Source of the DNA: Klebsormidium nitens
Lineage: Eukaryota > Streptophyta > Klebsormidiophyceae > Klebsormidiales > Klebsormidiaceae
DNA: 64,000 bases
Direction of reading: 5' to 3'
Assembly: GCA_000708835.1 (NCBI GenBank)
Contig: DF237144.1
Span: 62,001 to 126,000, forward strand
Shown: positions 1 to 11,946 of the stretch, piece by piece
How positions within the stretch are numbered: position 1 is the stretch's first letter
Layout of the letters: each line of letters starts with the position of its first letter
Made by a program: the position numbers and the translations under genes
Notes under the pieces: generated by a model
Database searches by the model: none
Told to the model about the DNA's origin: nothing
The model's input: the letters and a program-made list of their open reading frames with translations, nothing else

Positions 1-2592
1 TATATGGGAGTTTCAAGCAGGGAACTTGATCCGCTGACGTCCTCCAAGCTTGTTGTCAGATCGACGGGAACCCCGGACTCAAAAGTACCTCCAAAGCCTG
101 GAGCACACTGAGTAATTGCACAGGATACTCTCTAACAAAAGAAAAGGAAAACTGATGGCAGGGAGGGAACGCGTTGAGAGATCTCACCTTGATTTCCATC
201 TCCACGATACCGGAGATGTTGACACGCACGCCGTCCCCCGCGGCTGACGTCATCAGATGCTCGAGCGCGCACGAGCCGTCCGATGCGCCCCACGTGTCAT
301 CTCCAGAGCCCGCGAACCTGGGCTCGTGGAGAAGGATTGGCTCCGAGTCAAAGGCTTAGGTGAGGTTGCTGGAGAGAGACGCGTCGGGCCTATCAGCAAC
401 CGCCACGTGGACGGTGTGTTCGATTTGGCCGTCTTCGGAGGTGTAGATGAGGAAGAAGGAGTCCATCCAGGTTCCGGTGAAGCCGGTGTGTTCCGTTTCC
501 TGTGGGCGGAGAGCGGAACGTGGCCGTCGGTCAGGCAGACCAGGCGTGCAGATCAGATCCAAGGGCGTAAAATAAATGAGCAGCTAGAAGGTACGTAGAA
601 GTCTCGAGATTCAGAAAAGCGGCAATCCAAAATGGCTCCTGATGGTTGTCAGAATACGTCCGTTTAGTTGGAACCAGCTTTCTTCCATAGACGGAGGCAG
701 CGCAAGACGTGGAGCAGTTCTATCAGACATCGAGTTGAGCGCAAACCATTCTAGTTTCGAATCTGGACTCCGGAGATGCGGTTACAAATTGAAGGTAAAA
801 GCATGTAAAGGAACGTGAAAGGTACACACCTGCCCGATGAAGTGACTGTTCATGTGGAAACGCGTGTCGGAGATGAGGCAGAAATCCTTGTCCTGCAACG
901 GGGATTGGATAGTGTTAGAGACACGTGGCAGATGCTGATTCGCTCAGCTAGCCCAGGCTTCTAGACAGCTAATTTCTAATCTACAGCTCCTTTTTCTGAA
1001 AGACCACTGACGAAGACAGAGAGGAGGGATAATGAAACAGAGGGCCACAACGGAAAGAGACAACGACGCGATGACAGTGCGGGCTAAGGAGAGTAATTCG
1101 AGAAAAGGGCTGGATTACAAAATGAGGAGATTGCTTGCTTACCTTCTCTCCGTGAAAGTCGTACTTGATTCCTTCAGGTCCGTCAAAATGAGGGTCCTGT
1201 ACTCGTGTAAGAGAATGCATGAACACTTTTGATTAAAAACCGGAGTATGCCATGCATTGAAAGGCCCTTGAAAGCCAAAGCACGCCGTGAGGAGAGGCTT
1301 CGTTCCTTTCTCCGTTTTCATGGACAATCACAGCAATCCGAAATCACGAGCACTCCACAGATATGCAGATTTCTACTGCTGGAGTCAAAACGAAATATAT
1401 ACAAACTCGAAAATCGGAAAACCTAAAATAGACTCACCCCGTTTCCCCCCGGCGATGGGTTCGGGGCCGACACACACGTGCACTCTACACGTGTCGTAAA
1501 GCTCGACCGAGGGGGCTCAGGGGTGAGCGTTATTTTGGGGCGGCTGCAGCTCGTGGTGCACGTGCCTTTTTCGGACGTGGCAGCACCTGCAGACGGCAGC
1601 AGGGGGTAGTCGATGACGTCAGCAAAGGGGAGTGGGCCAAGACAGCCACGGCGGAGTGGTCAGCTTGGCAACATTGGGAGCAGGCAGCTGGAGTGTCAGC
1701 AAATAGTGCATGGTGCTGTCAGCAGAAGCTTATTGAGTTGCTCAGTCACGTCAGCATAATGTGATTGCTGACGTCAGCAGGAGCTGGTCACAGTGGTTCA
1801 GCACAGGTAATTCCTCTGACACCAACGAACATCAAAGCTGCCGCTCGAATCAGTGCCGGCAAGATGCTGCGTACATTTGACGATACCGTCGTCAAAGGAT
1901 TATCTGGCAAATAGCCGGCCTGCACAATCTGCTTCTCTTACCAGTTGACACTAGAGCTGCAACTTGCCAGTTCCCAAAGGGCTGCGCCCATTGACGGTGC
2001 CAGTGTTTGACGACTATCGTCCAGCAATCAGCTCCGCACATTGTTGTCAACACCAGTTGACACCAAAGCTACCGCTCACCACTTCCCGAGGTGCCACATG
2101 CATTGACAGGGGCATTCTGAAACAAAAACCAGCTCAGCAAATGTTTTATGACACCGACTGACACCAAAGCTGCACCTTACCAGTGCCCAAAGTGCCGCGC
2201 GCATCGATGGTGCCACTCTCAAAGCAGTCTTGTAACAGCATGTACTTCTTGACACCAATCGGCACCAAAGCTAACGCTCACGTCCAGTGCCGAAGTTGCT
2301 GCTCGCATTGACTGTATCTTATTAGAGACGTAACACAGTAATTGATTCCGCGCGCATATAATTTGATAGGGTTTCATACCAATTGACACCGACGCTGCGC
2401 CTTACCAGTGCCTGAGGTGCCGCGCGCATCGACGGAGCAGACCTTGTTAGCCACGAGGTTCTCCTTGTAGCACGCCCGGTAAATTCCCTCCGCAGAGGTC
2501 CCGGGGATCATCCCCGCGCAAAGCAGCACCACAAGCGCGGCCCGAAGCGCGAGCTTGCTGACGTCAGCATGGCGTGTCCTGGGAGCTGCCAT
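1..2592 (-). pseudogene. Root cap/LEA-domain secreted protein, copy A (3' end off window, nonsense codon)
   Basis: Homolog of the intact neighbour at 5006-10358. Exons (minus): 2592-2406, 1586-1438, 1196-1143, 892-830 and 499-188; the last exons lie beyond base 1. Phases match copy B exactly. The product starts with a hydrophobic signal peptide, then a short Cys-containing region, then the root cap block (DPHFDGPEG..YDFHGE, followed by DKDFCLISD..FHMNSHFIG). In the 312-nt exon an in-frame TAA at 356-358 replaces the Ile codon seen in copy B, so translation would end after about 198 residues. The frame stays open beyond it with good similarity, so the break is either recent or a sequencing error. 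Copy A has also lost a Cys of the second exon (ATSEKG against ATCEKG). The function of root cap proteins is poorly known; in plants they are secreted and LEA-like. A truncated but expressed product remains possible. Confidence 0.72.
1816..2320 (-). repeat. Five tandem decayed copies of the exon 1 donor region of copy A
   Basis: Imperfect units begin near 1816, 1942, 2053, 2157 and 2258, spaced 100-126 bp. Each resembles the true exon 1 end and splice donor (about 2379-2450). The shared pieces are a TTGACACC..AGCT block on the intron side and a GAGGTGCCGC..TTGACGGTGCC block on the exon side. All lie in intron 1, downstream of the real donor in gene orientation. Confidence 0.8.
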
Positions 2593-2984
2593 AGTGCCAC
2601 TAGTTGCTGCCTGCGGGGGGAGGCGCAGCGTTTATGAGACAATGGGGTTAGTTTTTGGAACCTGGAAGCAGCTTAAAAGTGAAGGTGCTGAGATTGGTTG
2701 CAGGCAGCTGATCAAAAAGCGGAGCTCGGAGCTAATAAAAATACTAGAATTCGAAGCTGCAGCTTAAAAAAATGTGCTTCTTATGACCTTCTATCCGTAC
2801 GTTCACTCAATTCATGCTTTTCATGTTATATGAGCTGCAAGCTTCTTGTTCTGAGGCTGGCGGCTGGATGATATCGATTCTGTATGCATCTGGTGGCTAT
2901 GAAGCGACTACCAAAGCCGGAAAGCCCTTGCATTGGTACTCGAGTCTGTCTCACACACTACACTAATCTGCAAAGGCGACCTAA

Positions 2985-3560
2985 AAGGGTGAAGCTGTCA
3001 TGGCTTCGTCATTGTGAGGCAGCTATGACAGGAGTGATTTCTTGTTCAGTCAGTTCCGGACCGCGCTAAGGCTAAGAGATGTGTGCTGTCACGTCAAGAT
3101 GATGTGCGCACGCGCGGGTCACCGCTCACAGTCCGACCACGTCTGTCTAATCATTGAATCTCGCCGGAGAGGTCGGACTTCGTACAGCACGCAACGTCGA
3201 CGTATTCGAAAGCGTCGTCGTCTCTGACTCGCACAAAAACGTCAGATCGGATGTTCGACGATTTCAACGCTGGCACTGATCGGGTCGACCAAACCGGAGT
3301 GGACCGGTGGCCCCCCCCGGCCCGGCCTGGGATCAAGCTAATATGCCGGGGCGCCCGGACCCCTCGAGCAACGTTCCTCACGTGCGCTTGCGCGAGTCAG
3401 CTGCAATCTGCACATTGATTGCCACTGGCCAGTGGCTACAAGACAAAGCAGGTGGCAGCTTCGACGACGCAGCTAGCTGAATTAGAGCTACGTCGTAGCA
3501 GTATAGTCCTGAATCCTGATTTTGCAACTTGAAAGCCTGCCAGCCTGCCTCGCGTTTTTG
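2985..3560 (+). repeat. Direct duplication, unit 1: upstream region of copy A
   Basis: About 570 bp upstream of copy A resembles 10797-11310 upstream of copy B. Shared segments include AAGCTGTCATGGCTTCGTCA near 2992 and 10803, a CGCCGGAG..GTCGGACT block near 3163 and 10941, and ATGCCGGGGCGCCCGGAC near 3342 and 11115. The tandem duplication therefore took upstream DNA with it. The rest of 2593-5005 shows no supportable gene. Confidence 0.75.
3379..3388. promoter_or_regulatory. Conserved G-box/ABRE-like site upstream of copy A
   Basis: CACGTGCGCT lies 787 bp from the copy A start codon and is identical in the duplicated upstream region of copy B. The core CACGTG matches the plant G-box/ABRE motif. 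Conservation may simply reflect the recent duplication. Confidence 0.3.
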
Positions 3561-5005
3561 GCCCGTTCCGGACCAATGTTCCACGCGCGCGGCGCGGGCA
3601 GTGGGTCATGCAGTCCAATTTTGAAGTCATATGGCGGCCGGATCGGACTCAAACGTTTTGACTTCTCAGGTCCAGTTCACTCTGACGTACACTATACCGT
3701 AGTACTGACGATGCAGAGACTATGTTCTTGTATTAGGCTATATATAAGTCACATACGGGTAAAGCAGAATTTATCTACGTCATACTGACGGTCCCTAGTA
3801 CCTACACTAAGCGGCAGTGATTGCTCGCGACACCGCATCACTTCGAACAACCTGTGTAGCTCCAGAGCAGGCATGCACCTGAGCCTGAGACCCTTAATTT
3901 TAGATCTGATTGTTCTCTGAGGGAAGTATAGTAATGGTATCGATCTTCTGACTAGTGCAACCCTTTCGTCACAGGCTAGAGACATGTCGGATTGTAGTAC
4001 GTCGGACGTACGCATGTAACAATCATGTTGAGTTGCATGTGCCTAGTGCTACTCAGATTGAAACATTGCATTTTGGTAGCCGTCGCATGAGGGACTGATT
4101 TGCATTGTGAGCCTGGCAGGTTCGTCGAGTCTGGAGGCTTGGTTTTGGTGAGTCGCATCTGTATAGCATGCATATAGCTGCAAGTCCAGTCTCCCTCTCA
4201 TCATGGAAAAACCTGCGCTATACTATTTAATTTGCACTCCTCACGTACTGTGAACGTCTCAAAAGTTGAAATTCTGACTTGTTCAGAAGCTTTTTCAAGC
4301 CTGTCATGCAGCTCTAGACTCACGGTTTCGACGTAGCGCTCCTCGAACGAACTTTTGGGTGTGCCAGACGGTTGGAGTTCGGACACTAACTCTGACGTGC
4401 GTATGAAGAATGCTGCTAAGTGTTTGACTGATTGCTTACCGCACCCCGGCCCCGCAGTCCTTTTCGACCGCTTCTTGTCTGCTTGACTGCCGCTCTGACT
4501 CCAGATTGTCCAAGTAGTGTACAAAAAGCACGTGACAAGAACTAACTTAGAAGTCTTATAAGTTCTGCCCAAAACAAGCGCCAAAAGATTGGACACGTTT
4601 GCTCGGGCGCTACTTGTAATAACCATGTTTTCTATTCCAGATCGTTCGTCTAACCAACGGTCACACTATGGAAAAAGCACACCTAGCTGTTTGACTCAAT
4701 TAAAGCACTCAAAGCAATCCAAAACCTCGTCAACTTTCTTGTGGGATTCAGAAGACTGTTGCTTCTGTCTATCTTCCCCCGGATTGGAAAGTTCCCTTCA
4801 GGCCGTCTATCTCACTCGGTCTCCCTTAGAGCCGCAAATCCGAAACCTTAGGATTCTCACGCCTCTAGGATCGTGGAACCTCGGGAGCCAATCCCAATCT
4901 CAAAAGACCTTTAAGATTCCAAAGCCCCGAACTTTTAAAGCCCTACGTCTGTAACGTCCAAAGCACCCAGAATCTAATACACCCGAACTCCCAAACCCTC
5001 AGACC

Positions 5006-8000
5006 CTAAACCCCCGCGCACAGCAGCCCGCCGTCCGCCACGTGGCGGCACGCGAAGCCGCCGCTGACGCTCAGGGTTTGCGCGTCGGCGCTGAGCAGCT
5101 TGCGGGACGAAGCCGCGTTCCGAGAGCCCGGTTGGTCCGTACTGGGCGTTTCGAAGGTGCGGACGTACTGGGAAAACTTGCAGTCCGGTGAAGCCAGGTC
5201 GGACGTCTGGTAGTCCCGGTACGTACCATCGACGATGCCCTCGCCGTTGTCGCCCACGTGGCCTGCGGCCTGTGCGGAAAAAGACGCCACGTTGGGCAGA
5301 GTTAGTTGGGTGGCGAACTAAATTGCCAAAGTTCAAGTAGCTGAAAATTGTATGAAAGACGGGACCTTTTCACTATGGTGCTTCTCTCCTTTCCCACTGG
5401 AAGTGCAGTTTCGCATCGAGGGCGCTGGATTTGAGTGATAAGATTGCGAGGAATTACCTTCATGCTTTGATTTGAAACATACAAAAGTGGGATTCGCATT
5501 GAAAACGGAGGTGTCAATCTTTCTCTGACCATAAAACGTTGAAGACGAGTAGCGCCCGGCCTTGCTTTGAAACCTGCATTTTCAGCCTTGACTATTTGAG
5601 GACCTTAACCTTAATCCTGGATGAACTTCCGTCTCTCACGCGTTTCAAGGCTTTTGATTTTGGAGATTCAAAGCTGTAGCGCATTGACAACTTGAAGGAT
5701 AATCTCAATGCGAGCGGAGAGCAAGCGTCTTCACCGCAGCGAAACGCACTCGCCCACTACGTCAGGCTGTCAGAAAATGAGTGACGTCAAAACGGCAATC
5801 TCGAAACCACATCGCCGCAAGTACTGCTGTTTGCGTCAAAGTTGGCACCCGAGCTCGGATCGAAACGCGCGTTCCTCGATCACGGATCGCGATGTCGGTT
5901 CCCGATGTTCCCTAAAGTACCCTCCCGGAAGGACTCCGGATACCAAATTGCTGACCGCTCCAAGTACTTCAACACCGGCCGAACTACAGGTAACGTTTTC
6001 AGGGGGGATGCTATCAAGGATCGAGGAACAACTTCGCGACTCGAGATTGAAAAGCGCGCATTCCGATCCCAGCTCGGGTGCCAACTTTGACGCAAACAGC
6101 AGTACTGCCGGGTTTGGTTTCCACATGGACGCTGCAGTTTGTCATCGCGAGACAGCGACGGCGTATCTCAAAAAAGACCAGAAAGAGGCGCTGACACTGT
6201 CTGGAGCTGCCAGTGGGAGCTCCAGACAAGTCCGTTTCGCGCGATTTTCAGAGATGGGTCTTTGAGATTCGTATCAAGAACTGCTGCTGCATAGCTGTCA
6301 CTCGTAGATATCTGACCTGAGGGTTTGTGCTAGGTTCCGGGGTAAAATGGATCTGCGGTCAAAGTTTCAGGGTTTGAGGGTTTGGAGATGCCCGCCCGGC
6401 CATACCTGGAACTGCTGAGGCTTGCCGCTCTTGAACATCTGGCCCAGGACTCCGTGCACTGATGACGTCATGCGCAGGGCGTTAATGGAGAAGTCGAGGT
6501 GGAGGCCGTCGGGGTAGTTGTGTGACGCGACCTGTGAGGGGTTTCTTCCGCGGTTAAGCAGCGTTTATCTGGGGGTCAAGCAGGGTTTCTATGCGGGTTA
6601 ACCAGCATGCATCTCTGGTTAAATGTGAATGGTCGAGCGGTGCGACGCGACGTGCGCAGGTTTAAGCAGAGTTTCCTTCAGGTTTCAATTTAGTTTCAGG
6701 AAGGAGAAGGGTTCGACAAAAGATCGATACGATCCATTGCTTCGAGAAGTTTCTTGAACATCGAGGCTGCTTTTGGTTCGACAGGAATGGATCGAAGGAG
6801 AAGGCCGTCACGGCAGAGGCGTAGAGCAACCTCCAAAACGTTTTATTTTTGGGTTAAGCAGTTTGCGGGTTGCAAAGAAGGGGATACCAAAATCGAAAAA
6901 ATAAGACAGAGTGGGTTCGGATCCGAATGGCAGAGTTGATGCACGTCTAAAATCAATCGCGAGCAGTAGGCAAAAGCGTTCTAGCTCACTATTATCTGTA
7001 CAACAGGCATTAAGAAAAGTCGATCAGGGGACTGTGCAACGCAAAGTGCACGTAGCGATTCTGAAATACGACCAGGTATGTGGGTTTTGAATAAGGACTT
7101 TATTAAACTCATGTCTTCTCCTGAGATCAGACGAGACCCAACTGAAATCGAACGGACTCTGTGACAACTTCAACGATTGCAGAGAGGAACAGATGCACAA
7201 GAATCTGTTCAACCGAAGAGGAAAAAGAAAAGCCGGAGAACACGCGTCGAAATTCCACCTGGATTGTCATGTCCACGACACCCGAGATGTTGACACGCAC
7301 GCCGTCCGTCGCGGCTGACGTCATCAGATGCTCGAGAGCGCAGGAGCCGTCCGATGCGCGCCACGTGTCATCTCCGGAGCCCGCGATTCTGGGCTCGTGC
7401 AGAAGAATGGGCTTGGAATCGAAGGCGATTGTGAGGTTGCTGGCGAGAGACACGTCGGGCGTATCAGCGACCGCCACGTGGACGGTGTGTTCGGTCTGGC
7501 CATCTTCGGTACTATAGATGAGGAAGAAGGAGTCCATCCAGGTTCCGGTGAAGCCCGTGTGTTCCGTTTCCTGTGGGCGAGATCGGAATTGATAATTTGT
7601 CAGAAAGATGAAGGAAGTATGTCAGCTAGAGGTACAGAACAACATATATTATAAGCCAAGGAAGTGTTTGTATGTTGCGAGGCTTCTGCCGGTCATCAAG
7701 AGAGAACCATGCAGTGGCAGTTGTACAGCAAAAGTGGACGGTAAATTTTGCTTCGAAAGTGGATCGAAGCAGCGAAATGCATTCAGCAGATCGCACCGAG
7801 CTGAACGTAAACCTATCCTAGATCAGGTCTGTACGTAAGACCTGGCGACGTATGAGTGGTAAAAGACAAAACATGCCGTAGATTAAATCGCAAAGGAAGA
7901 TTGAAAATCTATACCTGTCCAATGAAGTGACTGTTCATTTGGAACCGAGCGTCGGTGATGAGGCAAAAGTCCTTATCCTGCAAAGGAGAATGGGCAATTT

Positions 8001-10358
8001 TGGTGACACGTGGCAGATAACCACTGGGTTAGCCAGTGGGTGCCGGACAAACTACAAACGGAGCTTCTGTCGTCAGTGAACTGCTGACACGTGACTAGCT
8101 GTGCATTGCAAAGTTGGGAACTCTACATGACCAGCTTACAAGAAGAACTTAATATACGATACAATCAAGAACAATCGAGAATACAACAACGAGGCAATAC
8201 GTTGGGCACAATCTGAAAGGAGTGCATTAATCGACCCGGCCCCAACTCGAGCGAAGATTGAAACGCGACTTGCACAATTTATATGTTCTTCAAGACGAAG
8301 TCAACCCAGCAACTTAGATAGGAAGTGTCACGACACCGTCACAGAGGATGATTTGAGTCGACGAAAGGGCATTCAAGATCACAGTGCTTGAAGCGGTTCC
8401 AAGGCCTGTGAAACAGACCTCTGCCGAAGAGTGTGAAAAGGCTCCAGCGTTCGAACCGCCTGAACACTGTGAGTGGCAATTGTGGTTCTTAATGAGTGGA
8501 CATCTGATGTCTTGGCAGGATTCCAGCAAGAATTAGTTTGCATTTTGGCTTAGAGTGGGAGTGGAATCAAGGTATTAAGAAAGAAGGTGAACATGGAACT
8601 TTCGTGAGAGCCCAGTAAGAAAGTGAGGTTTCATCGAGACACTCAAAAGTAAGGTGTTATCACGAGGAAATTGTTTGCTCACCTGTTCTCCGTGGAAGTC
8701 ATACTTGATACCTTCAGGTCCGTCAAAATGAGGGTCCTGCATAACGCACGTAAGGCACTGATTGAGAAACTTGGAAACGGAATGGCCCCCCAACGAGGAT
8801 GACATATTGGAAAACCTATGCTTTTCTGAAAGTGGGGAAGCGTTTGCAGGATTTGGTTCTGTATGAAAAGATCGACGTAGCTTTGGTCCGCAACAGATGC
8901 GAAACAGCGGAGAGAGATAGAGAGTGCTTCTGAAACAAAGGCAGTGCCAGCTTTCAGTCTCCCTCAGAAGCAGTCACAGGAAAGAATACAAGGGACTTTC
9001 TTTCAAGGCAAAAGAACCGATATGCTGCGACAGTTGCAGAACTCTGGAAGAGAATGGCAACACAGAGCGACGTTTGCCAAGCCAGCAATGGAGATACAGG
9101 AACTATCTCAGAACGTGCAAGACTTAGGTGGCATCTGACAGTGAGCTCACCGCATTACGTCAAGGAGAGAAACGAAAGTTGAACAACACAACGATTGCAA
9201 CGTCGGCAAACCTGATACAAGATGCGCGTCGAAACTGTGCAAACGTTGATTGTCATCTGACGATGACCTCACCGCATTGTGTCAAGGAAAGAACTGAAAG
9301 TTTGCAACGTACACTTGTAGATTCTAGATGTTGCTGAACATCACAATGTTTGCAACGTCGGCATGCAAGTCTCATACAAGATGCAAGTCAGAACTGTGGG
9401 GAAACTGTGCAAACCCTCCACTGTAAATGATAGCCCGGTTTGAGACCGCTTCGATCTTAAACCTATTCAGGTTTTCAGGCTAATTTGGTCTTAAACGTTG
9501 TGTCAGACCATTTTGATCTTAAGTGCTGATTTTTTGAGTTCAAAACGGCCTCAGCAAACAATCTTAAACCGGGTAATGATTTGATGTGTTCATTGTCATC
9601 TGAAGAGTGAGCTCACCCCGTTGCCCCCGGGGGCCGGGTTTGGGGCCGCAGCGCACACGCACTTGACAACTGTCGTCACAGTGGATACCGGCGACTCAGA
9701 GATGAACTCTTTCTTGGGGGAGCTGCAGGTCAGAGTGCACGTGCCTTTCTCGCACGTGGCGTCACCTGCGGACGTCAGCAGAAGGTGGTCAGTGACGTCA
9801 GCAAAGGTCGGGGTGGATCTTGGCAACACAGAGCGGTCTGTGACGTGAGGAGCAGGCAGTTGGCCGAGGGTCAGCGGAGAGTGTACACTGGCGGCTGTCA
9901 GCGGAAACTGCTCAGTCCCGTCAGCGGAAAGCGAATGCTGACGTCAGCAGGCGCGGTCACACTGTTTCAGCACAGGTTCTTGACACCAGTTGACACCAAA
10001 AGTACCGCCCACCAGAGCTCGAGGTGCCGCACACACTGACGGTGCCAAAGTCAGAGCATGTTCCCACATTACATACCCTATCACCCTAGCTCTCATACGC
10101 TTTAGACACCAGTCGACAGCAGATACTTCTTGACACCGCTTGACACCAGAGCTACTACGTACCAGAGCCCGAGGTGCCGCGCACACTGACGGTGCCAGTG
10201 TCGGAGCAGACCTTGGCGTCCAAGGGCGACTCCTTGTAGCAGGCCTTGCAATTCCCCGCAGCAAAAACCGCAGGAGCCATCCCAACGCAGAAAAGCAGCA
10301 CGAGCGCGGCCCGCAGAGCGCCCCTGCTGACGTTAGAATGACGCTTGTTGGGAGCCAT
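5006..10358 (-). CDS. Root cap/LEA-domain secreted protein, copy B (intact, 387 aa)
   Basis: Seven exons (minus): 10358-10163, 9765-9617, 8736-8683, 7977-7915, 7570-7259, 6531-6406, 5269-5006. They sum to 1164 nt and close in frame at TAG. Residues 1-35 form a signal peptide (basic start, then ALRAALVLLFCVGM). Residues 36-115 hold Cys pairs (CKACYK, TCEKGTCTLTC, KCVC). From about 116 comes the root cap (PF06830-like) block: DPHFDGPEGIKYDFHGEQ, then DKDFCLITDARFQMNSHFIG, then TGTWMDSFFLIY. The last exons give a Cys-bounded C-terminus (FACRHVADGGLLCAG). In land plants this family is secreted, LEA-like and expressed in root caps; its biochemical role is unknown. The start codon is the only ATG giving a signal peptide. 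The gene sits head-to-tail with degenerate copy A. Confidence is high on structure and low on biological role. Confidence 0.88.
5820..6106. repeat. Foldback (inverted repeat) element in intron 6 of copy B
   Basis: The arms at about 5820-5872 and 6055-6106 are near-perfect reverse complements. The left arm runs AGTACTGCTGTTTGCGTCAA, then AGTTGGCACCCGAGCT; the right arm reads the same on the minus strand. Similarity weakens towards the centre, leaving a spacer of about 180 bp. It resembles a small foldback or MITE-like element. No target-site duplication was established. Confidence 0.7.
9127..9283 (-). repeat. Two decayed copies of the exon 2 donor region of copy B
   Basis: GGCATCTGACAGTGAGCTCA (9130 on) and GTCATCTGACGATGACCTCA (9253 on) resemble the true donor region GTCATCTGAAGAGTGAGCTC at 9596 on. 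Both lie in intron 2, downstream of the real donor in gene orientation. Confidence 0.65.
9975..10057 (-). repeat. Copy of the exon 1 donor region of copy B
   Basis: This 80-bp segment (TTGACACCAGTTGACACC, later GAGGTGCCGC..ACACTGACGGTGCC) repeats the true exon 1 end at about 10129-10210, about 155 bp into intron 1. It corresponds to the array in copy A, which has five copies. Confidence 0.8.
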
Positions 10359-10796
10359 ATTTACGTTGCCGGTTGCTGGCTGAGAGCAGAGGCGCAGTAT
10401 ATGAGGGAAGCTTTGGTGTGGCGGCGTAGAATTGCGAGCTGGGCCGTTCGACTTATCCGATTGCGAGTAGCTTGGGATCAATGCGGAGCTGGTTAGAATG
10501 AAAGTTGGATTCAAGGCCTTTTGTATGGAGCCGGAGATTGTTTTAGTCGGTACCAGCTCCTGAACCGGAAGCAGTAGTCGTCGTGTATTGCTTCAATAGT
10601 GCTTCGCGTTCTTGAAGGAAAGTACCGTAGCTACTATACTAGTAGGTTCTCAGAACTGCCGGGCCGGACAGTGGGAGTTGTTTCAGTCTGTAGCTAAGAA
10701 GCGTCGGACGAAACTGTGTTAGTTGAAGCCGCTCGCCGTCTTAATGGAGTCACACCTCTGCTGTACTGGTCTGCCATGCAAGCCGCGAAGGGAGAG

Positions 10797-11310
10797 AATG
10801 AAGCTGTCATGGCTTCGTCATTGTAAGACAGCTGTGACAGCAATTGCTTCTTTAGCGATCGCTTCGGCTGAGAGTTGAACTGCCACGTCACGATGTGCAC
10901 ACCCGCCGATTCATTCCGACCACTGTCTATCCTTGAATCCCGCCGGAGCAGTCGGACTCCGTACCGCACGCAACATACGAATATTTCGTCGATTCTTACT
11001 CGCCCTGAATGGGCAGTCCGACGTTCGACGACATCAACGCACTGATTGGGGATCAAGCAGCACGCAGTCTGACGGACGGCCCCCCCGCGCGCCCGCGGCC
11101 CTGGATCAAGCGAAGATGCCGGGGCGCCCGGACGTAACCCCCGGACAATCTTCCTCAGCATGACTGTATCATCCTCTGGGCACTGTGAGTCACGTGCGCT
11201 CATGGCCGCCCGGCTGCGTGCATGCAGTGGCAGATAGCTACATAACTCGAAGTAATTCGAAGATATAAGCGGGCGGCTGGCAGGCTGCTTAAACTTGCAA
11301 GCCTGCTGGT
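10797..11310 (+). repeat. Direct duplication, unit 2: upstream region of copy B
   Basis: This is the partner of 2985-3560 (see there). The spacing between units, about 7.8 kb, matches the spacing of the two start codons (7766 bp), so gene and upstream region were duplicated together. The stretch 11310-11946 shows no supportable gene. Confidence 0.75.
11191..11200. promoter_or_regulatory. Conserved G-box/ABRE-like site upstream of copy B
   Basis: CACGTGCGCT lies 833 bp upstream of the copy B start codon, identical to the site at 3379-3388 upstream of copy A. Confidence 0.3.
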
Positions 11311-11946
11311 TCGTTTCCGTTTAAGTTGAACTCCGTAAGTCGCGTCTCCAACTTCAATACCGTAGGTGGCCCTTACTCGTCAATCATGTAGGCGGATTCA
11401 TGTCAGGTACGTTCCGTGACCGTTCAATCCTGCATTGAACCATACTATAGCCAGCTAGCTTTTAAGCAGGATACCCAGGCGTGGGCCGCATGCACAACAG
11501 AGGAGGCGGTAAGTTATGCACACATCTGGCATCATGGTTGGGGCGCGACAGTTGCGTGGCACGAACCAATAGTGTAGTCCCTCACGCACGACGCTCTGTG
11601 AGTGCAAAATGTAGCCAATGGGTGCTCAAACCGCCCGGCAATCCTTCAACTATTGAATGTTTACCAATCAATATCCAAAGTTACAGAGCAAAAGCCTGAT
11701 GGCATGGCTCTACTTGGCGATGCATGTCGGATCTTCACTCTAGCTCCCGCAATCCAAACTCAGTTACTGTCCCGGCACACTATGCACAACAGCTACTGAC
11801 TCTTGCAACACGAAAGCTGCCGGCCGCAGCTACTCCTACTGATTACGAGACCACGTTAAGATCTGGACGGGTTACAGCGCCCTTCTATCCCTGAGTATCG
11901 TTAGTCGTGTGTCACGCGCTCTCTGCAAAAACTACGGCCGTGAAAA

